This document shows, piece after piece, positions 1 to 5,982 of a stretch of DNA of 11,998 nt. Origin of the DNA: Candidatus Hebobacteria bacterium (GTDB lineage Bacteria; Armatimonadota; Hebobacteria; Hebobacterales; Hebobacteraceae). Each line of letters starts with the position of its first letter. Position 1 is the stretch's first letter. Below the pieces are notes generated by a model, which searched no databases, had not been told where the DNA came from, and worked only from the letters and a program-made list of their open reading frames with translations. The translations under genes and the position numbers were made by a program. The stretch spans positions 1 to 11,998 of the forward strand of contig JALGTT010000027.1 in the NCBI GenBank assembly GCA_029821235.1, in the 5' to 3' direction.

Positions 1-2
1 AC

Positions 3-350
3 GGCATGTTCATGCCCCTGCAGGCGGCCACGTTCTCCCTGCTCGCCTTCTACATCGCTTCCGCGGCCTACCGCGCCTTCCGCGTGCAGACCCTGGAGGC
101 GGGATTGATGATGGCCGCCGCCTTCATCGTGATGCTCGGCCAGGTCCCTCTGGGAACCTGGTTCACGAACGCCCTGCCCACCACCGGAGTGGCCGGCTTC
201 TTCCGCCTGGAAACTCTGGGGCATTGGGTGATGGCCTGGCTCAACACCCCCGCCCAGCGCGGCATCACCTTCGGCATCGCGGTGGGAGGACTGGCGATGT
301 CGCTTCGCATCTGGCTCAGCCTCGAGCGCGGAACCTTTTTCTCGGAGTGA
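3..350 (+). CDS. C-terminal part of a polytopic membrane protein, function unknown (5' end outside window)
   Basis: The reading frame is open to the left edge, so this is probably the end of a longer gene; an ATG at 6 exists but has no room for a visible ribosome binding site. The visible 115 residues are very hydrophobic, with about three membrane segments: around the start (rich in A, F, L, Y), around residues 35-50, and around 90-105. The protein ends in a short polar tail. It stops 7 bases before the GTG of the next gene, which also codes for a membrane-anchored protein, so the two are almost certainly co-transcribed and may form one membrane complex with the third gene. I do not recognise the family. 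Confidence 0.7.
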   Translation, partial: GMFMPLQAATFSLLAFYIASAAYRAFRVQTLEAGLMMAAAFIVMLGQVPLGTWFTNALPTTGVAGFFRLETLGHWVMAWLNTPAQRGITFGIAVGGLAMSLRIWLSLERGTFFSE

Positions 351-357
351 TGAACGC

Positions 358-1224
358 GTGACAGAATCGGCGACAACCAATTTCTGGGAGCGAATGCAGC
401 AGATACCGCGCTACTGGATCTATCTGCTGCTCGCCGGAGTGGTGACGTGGCAGATACTGCGGCCGCTCCCGCTCCCCGTGGTCCCCAGCGTTGACACCCA
501 AGGGGTCTACGACGCCATCCGCGCGGTCCCCGATGATAAGTTGATCATCATCTCCACCGATTGGGACGCCTCCACCGAGGCGGAGACCGCCCCCCAGACG
601 GCGGCCGTGGTCCACGCCTGCTTCCAACTCAAGAAGAAGTTCGCCATCATGAATCTCCAGCCCCCAATGGGGGTGAAGCTCGCCAACGATATCGCCAAAC
701 AGGCGGCCAAGGAGTACGGCGCGGAATACGGGGTGGACTGGTGCAACTGGGGATACAAGTTCGGATTCGACAGCGTCCTGCTGGCGATGGCGAAGAACAT
801 CCCGAAGACGATGGGCGAGGACTTCTACGGAACCCCCGTCTCCGACCTCCCGATGATGAAGGGAGTCAAGGACGTCAACAGCATCGGCCTGGTGGTAGAG
901 ATCACCGGCCTGTCGGGACTGACGGAGATGTGGATCGGGCTCATCCAGGGGCCCTACCAGGTGCCCTTCGCCTCCGGCTACACGGCGGTGATGGCCCCGG
1001 GCTACTACCCCTTCCTGGACTCCAAACAGATGGCCGGAATGCTGGTCGGCGCCAAGGGCGCGGCCGAGATGGAGGTCCTCGTCCATCGGCAGGACAGAGG
1101 CGTCAAGATAATCACCGTGCAATCCTGGGCGCACATGCTCATCATCGCCCTCATCATCCTGGGCAACGTCGGCTATCTGCTGGCGCGGCGCCAGGCGGCG
1201 CGAGAGGGGAGGTCGGCATCGTGA
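358..1224 (+). CDS. Uncharacterised protein with a large domain between two membrane anchors
   Basis: 288 residues. One membrane segment lies near the N-terminus (about 19-36, preceded by Arg-12 and Arg-18) and one near the C-terminus (about 258-276, followed by an Arg-rich tail). The positive-inside rule puts both ends in the cytoplasm and the roughly 220-residue middle domain outside. That domain begins with a beta-strand-like run followed by STDWDASTEAE at 66-76, with later motifs GVDWCNWGYKFG at 125-136 and VMAPGYYPFLDS at 211-222; the two cysteines are C88 and C129. The pattern looks like an alpha/beta fold but I cannot name it. The GTG start is favoured by tight packing: 7 bases after the previous stop, and its TGA overlaps the next gene's GTG in a GTGA tetranucleotide, implying translational coupling. 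The function is unknown; an envelope-complex component is the most that can be inferred. Confidence 0.8.
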   Translation: MTESATTNFWERMQQIPRYWIYLLLAGVVTWQILRPLPLPVVPSVDTQGVYDAIRAVPDDKLIIISTDWDASTEAETAPQTAAVVHACFQLKKKFAIMNLQPPMGVKLANDIAKQAAKEYGAEYGVDWCNWGYKFGFDSVLLAMAKNIPKTMGEDFYGTPVSDLPMMKGVKDVNSIGLVVEITGLSGLTEMWIGLIQGPYQVPFASGYTAVMAPGYYPFLDSKQMAGMLVGAKGAAEMEVLVHRQDRGVKIITVQSWAHMLIIALIILGNVGYLLARRQAAREGRSAS

Positions 1225-1715
1225 GCACGGAAGTGCTGGTCCTCTGGGCCTCGGCGATCGCCACCCTCGGCGTCTACACCATCCTCTACCGGGAGAACCC
1301 CGTCTCCCGGCTCTTCGAGCACATCTTCGTCGGCCTCAGCGTCGGCTACCTGATCGTCGCCACCTGGACCCTCAACCTGGAGGGAAAGTGGTGGAACCCG
1401 ATGGTCCACGAAGGCCGCTGGTACTGGATCCTCGCGCCCATCGTCGGACTGCTCTTCTACTTCATCTACAGCCGCCGCCTGATGTGGATGGCGAGGCTGG
1501 CGATGGGGTTCTTCTTCGGCATCGCCGCGGGCTACACGTTCCGCCAGTTCTTCCCCATCTACTCCCCGCAGGTCTACGGCTCTTTCAAGCCCCTCCTCCC
1601 CGACGCCCAACTCGGCTGGTCGGACGTGATCCTGCACCACTGGGTGTTCATCATCATCCTGCTCTCGGTGATGAGTTACTTCTTCTTCTCCGTGCCCCCG
1701 GCCGTTGGTTCCTGA
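1221..1715 (+). CDS. Polytopic membrane protein, third gene of the membrane cluster; appears C-terminally frameshifted
   Basis: It starts at a GTG overlapping the previous TGA by 4 bases (GTGA). The 164-residue product has about five hydrophobic segments (roughly residues 3-18, 29-45, 70-88, 91-108, 137-155) and short aromatic-rich loops. The frame ends abruptly at TGA 1713-1715, just after a run of five C at 1695-1699. Immediately downstream another frame continues for 35 codons of protein-like sequence that joins smoothly if one extra C is supplied, giving a 200-residue protein ending at 1822. Either a base was lost (real mutation or sequencing error in a homopolymer), or ribosomes shift or restart here (TGATG overlap). 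I do not recognise the family; its job is presumably tied to the two preceding membrane genes. Confidence 0.75.
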   Translation: MSTEVLVLWASAIATLGVYTILYRENPVSRLFEHIFVGLSVGYLIVATWTLNLEGKWWNPMVHEGRWYWILAPIVGLLFYFIYSRRLMWMARLAMGFFFGIAAGYTFRQFFPIYSPQVYGSFKPLLPDAQLGWSDVILHHWVFIIILLSVMSYFFFSVPPAVGS

Positions 1716-1822
1716 TGATCGCCTTCGGCGCCATGTTCGGCAACACGGTGATGGCCCGTCTCTCCCTGTTCATCGGCCGCATGCAGTTCCTGCTCCAAGA
1801 CTGGATCGGCAGCTGGCGTTGA
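1715..1822 (+). pseudogene. Displaced C-terminal segment of the preceding membrane protein
   Basis: An ATG at 1715 overlaps the last base of the preceding TGA (TGATG) and opens 35 codons ending with TGA at 1822. The peptide contains FGAMFGNTVMARLSLFIGR, a hydrophobic segment with positively charged ends, then an amphipathic tail QFLLQDWIGSW. It reads as the natural end of the 1221 gene: inserting one C in the 1695-1699 run joins ...SVPP to GRWFLMIAFG. As a stand-alone gene it would be unusually short and has no ribosome binding site of its own beyond possible stop-restart coupling. Confidence 0.6.
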
Positions 1823-1832
1823 CCGAAAGGCG

Positions 1833-1858
1833 GGCGGGCCGAGAGACCCCGGCCCGCC
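1833..1858. terminator. GC-rich hairpin between convergent genes, possible bidirectional terminator
   Basis: Perfect 9-bp inverted repeat (GGCGGGCCG at 1833-1841 and CGGCCCGCC at 1850-1858) with an 8-base loop. It sits in the 40 bases between the end of the membrane cluster (plus strand) and the stop of the DUF1844 gene (minus strand), the expected place for a shared terminator. Neither side has a strong T tract; reading on the minus strand the stem is followed by CCTTTCGG. Termination is inferred from position and structure. Confidence 0.5.
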
Positions 1859-1862
1859 GCTG

Positions 1863-2291
1863 TCACTTCGACTGATTCAGGAAGTTCAACCTCAGGTCCG
1901 TGAGCAGACTCTCGTAGTCGCGCAGTTCCTGCCCCTCCAGTTTCGGCTTCAACTGCTCCACCAGCGCGGCCGTGGCATCTATCGCCACCCGCGCCTGCTC
2001 CACGTCCTTGTGTACTTCATTGGTCAGGGGGTCGGCCTGCAACCCCATCTTCTGCCAGGCCACCGCCGCCAGTTGGGCCACGCAGAACCGCAGCACCCCG
2101 TACACCTCCACCGGCCGACGCGGCTGCTCTTTCTGTTCCTCCTCCCCCTCCTTCCCGGCCGCGTCGGAGGCCTGCGCGGGCTCTTCTTTCACCTCTTGAC
2201 TGTCCGCCTCCGTCGCGGGTGTCTCCTGAGGCGGCGCCTCCTTCTGCTCCTCGGCATCGTCCTGCTTCGGATCCTGTTGCTCGGAAGTCAT
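1863..2291 (-). CDS. DUF1844 family protein with acidic, disordered N-terminus
   Basis: 142 residues. Residues 1-60 are low-complexity and dominated by E, Q, K, A and P, presumably disordered. The folded part, about 62-142, matches my memory of the DUF1844 family: an aliphatic/aromatic helix starting VYGVLRF (64-70), then AWQKMGLQADP (78-88), a helix around DVEQARVAIDA (96-106), and the conserved ending LLTDLRLNF (129-137). The family is uncharacterised and cytoplasmic. ATG 2291 is chosen because AAGGAGG lies 10 bases upstream; the in-frame TTG at 2297 is too close to it. It follows rodA by 22 bases on the same strand and so should share its transcript, which hints at a link with the elongasome, but that is inference. 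Confidence 0.85.
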   Translation of the reverse strand: MTSEQQDPKQDDAEEQKEAPPQETPATEADSQEVKEEPAQASDAAGKEGEEEQKEQPRRPVEVYGVLRFCVAQLAAVAWQKMGLQADPLTNEVHKDVEQARVAIDATAALVEQLKPKLEGQELRDYESLLTDLRLNFLNQSK

Positions 2292-2313
2292 GTACAATCC
2301 ACCTCCTTGTGAA

Positions 2314-3489
2314 TCAGAAGACGAACTTCTCCCTTCTCATGTGAACGTTCTCTATCAGCCCGAAGGCGATGAAACTCACCACCAGGTTGCTGCCGCCATA
2401 GCTCACGAACGGCAGCGGAATGCCGGTGATGGGCATGATGTTCACCGCCATCCCGATGTTCACGATGGCGTGGAAGATCAGCATGGTCACCGCGCCGGCC
2501 GCCAGCAACGATCCCAGCGGATCCCGCGCCCGCAAAGCCACCCGCAGCCCCCGCCAGAACAAGAAGAAGAACACGAGCAGCACGCCGGTGCACCCGGCCA
2601 GCCCCAGCTCCTCCCCTATCACCGAGAAGATGAAATCCGTGTGCCGCTCCGGCAGGAACCGCAGCCGGCTCTGCGTCCCCCGGAACAATCCCCTCCCCAG
2701 CAGTTGCCCCGATCCGATCCCGATCTTGGACTGGATGATGTGATACCCGGTTCCCAGCGGGTCGGCGCTGGGGTCGAGAAACGAGGTCAACCGCCGCTTC
2801 TGATAATCCTTCAGCGCCACCTTCTGGAGCACTCTCCCCACGGCCGCGGGCCGGGCGCGCTCCAGCGGCAGGCGGTCGAGGTTCCACATTCCCGCGAACA
2901 ACGCCACCCCACAGGCGAACACCAGCCCCAGGTGCCGCGCCCGCGCGCCCGCCAGCGCCAGCGTCCCGAACCAGATGGCGATCATCACCAGCGCGGTGCC
3001 GAAATCCGGCTGGGCGAGCACCAGGAGGACGGGCAGGGCAAGGACCAGCAGTGACTGGAGAATCAGCCCGAAACTCCGCAGCGCATTCATCCGTTGGCTC
3101 ACGAAACTGGAGAGCGTGAGAATCAGCGAGATCTTCGCCAACTCCGACGGCTGAAGCCGGAATCCCCCCAGCGCGATCCAGCTCTGCGCCCCTGTGGGCG
3201 CCTTCCCTACCTTCAATACCAGCGCCAGGAGCAGGGCCACCAGCACATAGAGCGGCACATGCCACCTGGCGAGGGTTTCGTAGTCGAAGGCGATGGTGAG
3301 CGCGAAGGCGAGCAGCCCCAGGCACATCCACAGGGCCTGCTTCCGCGCCACCTCGCTCAGCGGCCCCGGCCCCACCTCCTGGGGCGCCCGCGTGGCGGAG
3401 TACACCATCAACAGGCCGAACATGCACAGGGCCAGCACGGCGGCGAAAAGCAACCAGTCGAACTGTCTCAGCAGGCGTGCACGAAACAT
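2314..3489 (-). CDS. rodA: Rod shape-determining protein RodA (SEDS peptidoglycan glycosyltransferase)
   Basis: RodA polymerises lipid II into glycan strands in the inner membrane, working with a class B penicillin-binding protein in the elongasome. The 391-residue product has the usual length and about ten membrane segments. SEDS motifs are visible in order: PSELAKI at 114-120, QPDFGTAL at 160-167, a long polar loop at about 205-260, RFLPERHTDFIF at 277-288 (D285 falls where I believe the essential RodA aspartate lies), IGEELG at 291-296, and PLPFVSYGGSN at 359-369. The cytoplasmic N-terminus, MFRARLLRQFDW, is typical of RodA rather than FtsW, supporting ATG 3489 over the in-frame GTG at 3498; a G-rich stretch containing GGGTGG precedes it. 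No mreBCD or PBP2 gene is in view. It leads a two-gene unit with the DUF1844 gene. Confidence 0.95.
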   Translation of the reverse strand: MFRARLLRQFDWLLFAAVLALCMFGLLMVYSATRAPQEVGPGPLSEVARKQALWMCLGLLAFALTIAFDYETLARWHVPLYVLVALLLALVLKVGKAPTGAQSWIALGGFRLQPSELAKISLILTLSSFVSQRMNALRSFGLILQSLLVLALPVLLVLAQPDFGTALVMIAIWFGTLALAGARARHLGLVFACGVALFAGMWNLDRLPLERARPAAVGRVLQKVALKDYQKRRLTSFLDPSADPLGTGYHIIQSKIGIGSGQLLGRGLFRGTQSRLRFLPERHTDFIFSVIGEELGLAGCTGVLLVFFFLFWRGLRVALRARDPLGSLLAAGAVTMLIFHAIVNIGMAVNIMPITGIPLPFVSYGGSNLVVSFIAFGLIENVHMRREKFVF

Positions 3490-3534
3490 GGAATCCACCC
3501 CCCGGCCGACAATACTCTATGCCGGGCAATGCGG

Positions 3535-3543
3535 ATTATAGCA
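3535..3543 (-). promoter_or_regulatory. Extended -10 promoter for rodA
   Basis: Read on the minus strand the sequence is TGCTATAAT: a perfect -10 hexamer (TATAAT, 3540-3535) with the TGn extension. No TTGACA-like -35 box is found at normal spacing, which fits an extended -10 promoter. Transcription would start near 3528, leaving a leader of about 40 bases before the rodA ATG. Nearly the same 12-mer occurs upstream of the 7310 gene. Confidence 0.6.
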
Positions 3544-3597
3544 CGAGACGGACCTGCCCCGCCGCAGTTGTAGGGCGGGCGTGCTTCAGGCTCCGAA

Positions 3598-3669
3598 GCC
3601 TTCGGCGAAGGCGGTGGCACAGGTCGAAGATCCGCCTGTGGCGGGCACCCTGCCTGTGGCCCCTGTGGC
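3598..3669. repeat. Noncoding repeat element with a hairpin and three CCTGTGGC copies
   Basis: In the roughly 185-base gap between the 3675 gene and rodA lie a small hairpin (GCCTTC at 3598-3603 and GAAGGC at 3607-3612, overlapping an alternative CCGAAG/CTTCGG pairing) and three direct copies of CCTGTGGC at 3635-3642, 3653-3660 and 3662-3669. No coding potential is convincing. It sits just downstream of the four-gene operon but has no T tract, so it looks more like a dispersed intergenic repeat than an intrinsic terminator. Confidence 0.45.
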
Positions 3670-3674
3670 AACGC

Positions 3675-4211
3675 CTAATCCCCCTCCTTGGCCATCTCAT
3701 CCAGGATAGTGATCACATCCTCGCTGTTGTAGAAGGAGCCGTCGCTGTTCGGCCGCTTCTGGAGCTCGACCTCCCGCCCGTCGGGGAGGGTGAACCGATA
3801 CTTTCCGTTGATCATGATCACCGCGCAGGTGAACCCGCGCTTCTCCATCTTGGTGTCCGCCTCCGAGTTGCCCATCGGCAGCAGGGTCACGTGGATGCGC
3901 CCGGGGTGCTTCTTGTCGTAGTCGCGCAGCAGCCCGATGGTCTTCTGATGCCAGGCCAGCGGAAGCGGCGCGTAGAACTCGATCTGTATCTTCGCCTCGG
4001 GGGCGCCGAAGGTCTCGATCTTGGCGGCCGCGGAAGCCTCTATCGCCTCATCCGCTTCCTTGAGCCGCGTGATCTTGCCCGGCGCGGCCGTGCGCTTCTT
4101 GCCGCTGGCGCCCATGAACAATACCGCCTCCGCGCCCAAGATAACCAACAGCGCCGCTACTGCCACGCCGAAGATGACTCCCGAGCGGCCCTTGCGTGGT
4201 TTTTCGCTCAC
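3675..4211 (-). CDS. Membrane-anchored small protein, possible thioredoxin-like fold, last gene of the four-gene operon
   Basis: 178 residues with one N-terminal membrane segment (about 11-33, preceded by K and R), a flexible linker, and an extracytoplasmic domain from about 64. The domain starts with a strand (KIQIEFYAPLPL, 74-85), then a helix, a second strand (IHVTLLPMG, 106-114) and GFTCAVIMINGK (126-137). This beta-alpha-beta order resembles thioredoxin-like folds, but there is no CxxC; the only cysteine is C129. The GTG start at 4211 overlaps the TGA of the preceding gene as GTGA, so translation should be coupled. Given the thioredoxin lipoprotein and two solute-binding proteins before it, a role in thiol or metal handling outside the membrane is plausible. 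The fold assignment is tentative. Confidence 0.75.
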   Translation of the reverse strand: MSEKPRKGRSGVIFGVAVAALLVILGAEAVLFMGASGKKRTAAPGKITRLKEADEAIEASAAAKIETFGAPEAKIQIEFYAPLPLAWHQKTIGLLRDYDKKHPGRIHVTLLPMGNSEADTKMEKRGFTCAVIMINGKYRFTLPDGREVELQKRPNSDGSFYNSEDVITILDEMAKEGD

Positions 4212-5053
4212 CTCAACACCTCCACAGGCAGCACCCCGTTGGCGGCGAAGGCGGCCTGCGCCTCCTTTGATATGAGGAACGCAAACAAGGTCTGCACCGC
4301 CTCCGGGTTGCGCGCTTGCTTGAGCATCCCCACCTGGAGACGAACCGGCGGGTACGCATCTCTCGGAATGGTCTCCACGATCCGCAGGGACGACTTCGAG
4401 GCCTTATCCGGGTTCGTGTCCAGAGGGCAGGTCAGGAAGGCGAGTCCCGCGTCGGCAGACCCGGACTCCACCAGTTGAATCGCCTCCAGTATTCCCCCCG
4501 GCTTGACCAGTTTGTCCTTCACCCGGTCGTAGCCCCCCAACTTCTGCAATGCCTTCTCCCCATAGTACCCCACCGAGGTGAGCTCGGGATCGGGGAGCGC
4601 CACATACCTCACCGACGGCAGAGCGAGGTCCGCAATCGTCTTCACCTGCTTTGCCTTCAGCGAGGCGATCACCACCATGTCCAGCGAACCCCAATCGGTG
4701 ATGGTCGCCGGGTCCACGTGTCCGCTCTCCACCAGCAGATCCAACTCCTTCTCGCCGGGGGACATGAAGACATCGCCGGCGAGTTTCCCCGCCCGCACCT
4801 TGTTCACGAGGACGTTGGCGTTGTCCATCACCACTTCCAACTTGATCTCCGGGTGGGCTTTGCGGAACAGGTTGGCGGCGATGGTGACCGGCGTGCTGAA
4901 TCCGCAGGGCGCCATCACCACCACCTCGTTCGGAGGGGGACCACCGGGGGAGGTCGAGACCGAGGACTGCCTGCCGCGCGCCAGCAGCAGCCCCCCTATG
5001 CCCACCAGCGCCAACAGACAGACGATGACGACCACTTGTAGAGCACGGCTCAT
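4208..5053 (-). CDS. ModA-like solute-binding protein 2, membrane-anchored
   Basis: 281 residues. Residues 6-24 are hydrophobic and lack a lipobox, so they act either as an uncleaved anchor or a signal peptide. From 43 the protein follows the pattern of molybdate/tungstate-type binding proteins: VVVMAPCGFSTPV (44-56), DVFMSPGEKELDLL (94-107) followed by GHVDPATI, the hinge region VALPDPELTSVGYYGEKALQ (151-170), VESGSADAGLAFL (195-207), and a C-terminal helix pair ending NGVLPVEVLR. Two cysteines, C50 and C209, fall near expected ligand-pocket segments. The ATG at 5053 overlaps the preceding TGA (ATGA), which decides the start over longer in-frame options. It is a tandem paralogue of the preceding gene. 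No permease or ATPase gene is adjacent, so classical ABC import is not shown; the ligand is unknown. Confidence 0.85.
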   Translation of the reverse strand: MSRALQVVVIVCLLALVGIGGLLLARGRQSSVSTSPGGPPPNEVVVMAPCGFSTPVTIAANLFRKAHPEIKLEVVMDNANVLVNKVRAGKLAGDVFMSPGEKELDLLVESGHVDPATITDWGSLDMVVIASLKAKQVKTIADLALPSVRYVALPDPELTSVGYYGEKALQKLGGYDRVKDKLVKPGGILEAIQLVESGSADAGLAFLTCPLDTNPDKASKSSLRIVETIPRDAYPPVRLQVGMLKQARNPEAVQTLFAFLISKEAQAAFAANGVLPVEVLR

Positions 5054-5958
5054 CGTACGGCCGCCTCCGCGGTCTGCACGGGGCTCTTTTCCTGCTCCGG
5101 CCCCCACGGCTCCACCGAGGGCCCGAGCCCGGCGTCATCTCGCAGCCGGTTGTCCAGCATCAATTTCACCATCTCCGGCGAAGTCAGCAACTGCAGGAAC
5201 TCCTCGGCCAACTCGCGTTCCTTGCTCGTCTTCAGGATGCCGGCCGCATTCCGCGGCGTATAGTACGTGCCCTCCGGGAACTCACATGCGATGCTCACCC
5301 TCGAGGTCTCCGCCATCGCCGCCTTCTCGTCCATCGGGCACCCCAGGAACTGCACGTTCGCCTGCGCGCGCCCGTCGAGAATCCACTTGAACGATGACAT
5401 GCAACAACCGGTCACCTTCATCTTGGACTGCAGCTTGTCCCACAGCCCGATGTTCTGAAGCGACTGTCTGGCCGCATAGCAGGCCGCGTTCACGTCCGGG
5501 TCCGAGATGGAGATCGTCTCCACTCCGGGGTTCAGCAGGTCCTCGATCTTGCTCACCTTCCCCGGGTTGTCCTTGGGCACCAGAATTGCCAACTTGTAGC
5601 TCCCGAAGGCGACCATAGTGGAGGGGTCTATGTAGCCTCTCTCCCTCAGCACCTCCAGTTCGTGCCCTCCGGGCGAAATGAAGATGTCGGGCTTGCGCTT
5701 GTTCTCCTCCACCATCTGCACCATTGCCTCAGGGGTGTCGATCGCCATCTCCACCCGGACATCGGGGTGCGCGGCCCCGAACTTCTCGAGGACCTTGTTG
5801 AATGGCAGGAAGATACCCTGGGGGACCATCACATACAGTTCCCGCGACGCCTCCGGGGACACCGCCTCCTCGGTGCCGCGGGCGCTCTGGCCCCTCCACA
5901 CCATGAACCCGCCGGCCACCACAAGCGCTATCAGGACGACGATTACCACTACTCTCAT
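5050..5958 (-). CDS. ModA-like solute-binding protein 1, membrane-anchored and cysteine-rich
   Basis: 302 residues, with an N-terminal hydrophobic segment (3-21) and no lipobox. The binding domain starts near 40: LYVMVPQGIFLPF (41-53), DIFISPGGHELEVLRERGYID (91-111), KLAILVPKDNP (122-132), ISISDPDVNAACYAARQSL (149-167), and the helix-rich end KERELAEEFLQLLTSPE. This order matches periplasmic molybdate-type binding proteins. It has five cysteines in the exported part (C160, C185, C186, C207, C225), a high number for this fold; C207 in FLGCPMD corresponds to C209 of the next protein. The ATG at 5958 lies behind GGGGAGGG about 5 bases upstream; an adjacent in-frame TTG at 5961 is less likely. 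It begins 24 bases after the thioredoxin gene and overlaps the next gene by 4 bases. It probably binds an oxyanion or thiophilic metal species; the ligand cannot be told from sequence. Confidence 0.85.
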   Translation of the reverse strand: MRVVVIVVLIALVVAGGFMVWRGQSARGTEEAVSPEASRELYVMVPQGIFLPFNKVLEKFGAAHPDVRVEMAIDTPEAMVQMVEENKRKPDIFISPGGHELEVLRERGYIDPSTMVAFGSYKLAILVPKDNPGKVSKIEDLLNPGVETISISDPDVNAACYAARQSLQNIGLWDKLQSKMKVTGCCMSSFKWILDGRAQANVQFLGCPMDEKAAMAETSRVSIACEFPEGTYYTPRNAAGILKTSKERELAEEFLQLLTSPEMVKLMLDNRLRDDAGLGPSVEPWGPEQEKSPVQTAEAAVR

Positions 5959-5982
5959 CAAGCCCTCCCCGCCGCGTCTGGC

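Noticed and set aside
316..1134. 272-codon open frame on the minus strand opposite the first membrane genes
   Set aside because: The product is His/Gly/Asp-rich without any domain pattern, and the plus-strand frame codes for a coherent membrane-anchored protein with coupled neighbours.
561..1220. Upstream in-frame extension of the third membrane gene
   Set aside because: It overlaps the second gene for 660 bases with Arg/Gly/His-rich sequence; the GTG at 1221 with the GTGA overlap and the immediate start of hydrophobic sequence is the natural start.
3490..3498. GTG at 3498 as the rodA start
   Set aside because: It would leave almost no gap to the G-rich ribosome binding region, and ATG 3489 gives the usual RodA N-terminus.
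2288..3529. 413-codon minus-strand frame overlapping rodA in another frame
   Set aside because: The rodA frame carries all SEDS motifs; the alternative is Ala/Gly/Arg-rich shadow sequence.
3598..3612. Small hairpin as a rho-independent terminator of the four-gene operon
   Set aside because: It has a 6-bp stem with a 3-base loop, more than 60 bases past the stop, and no T tract on the transcribed strand.
4208..5958. Naming the two binding proteins modA
   Set aside because: There is no modB/modC nearby, the unusual cysteines argue against plain molybdate binding, and there are two divergent copies.
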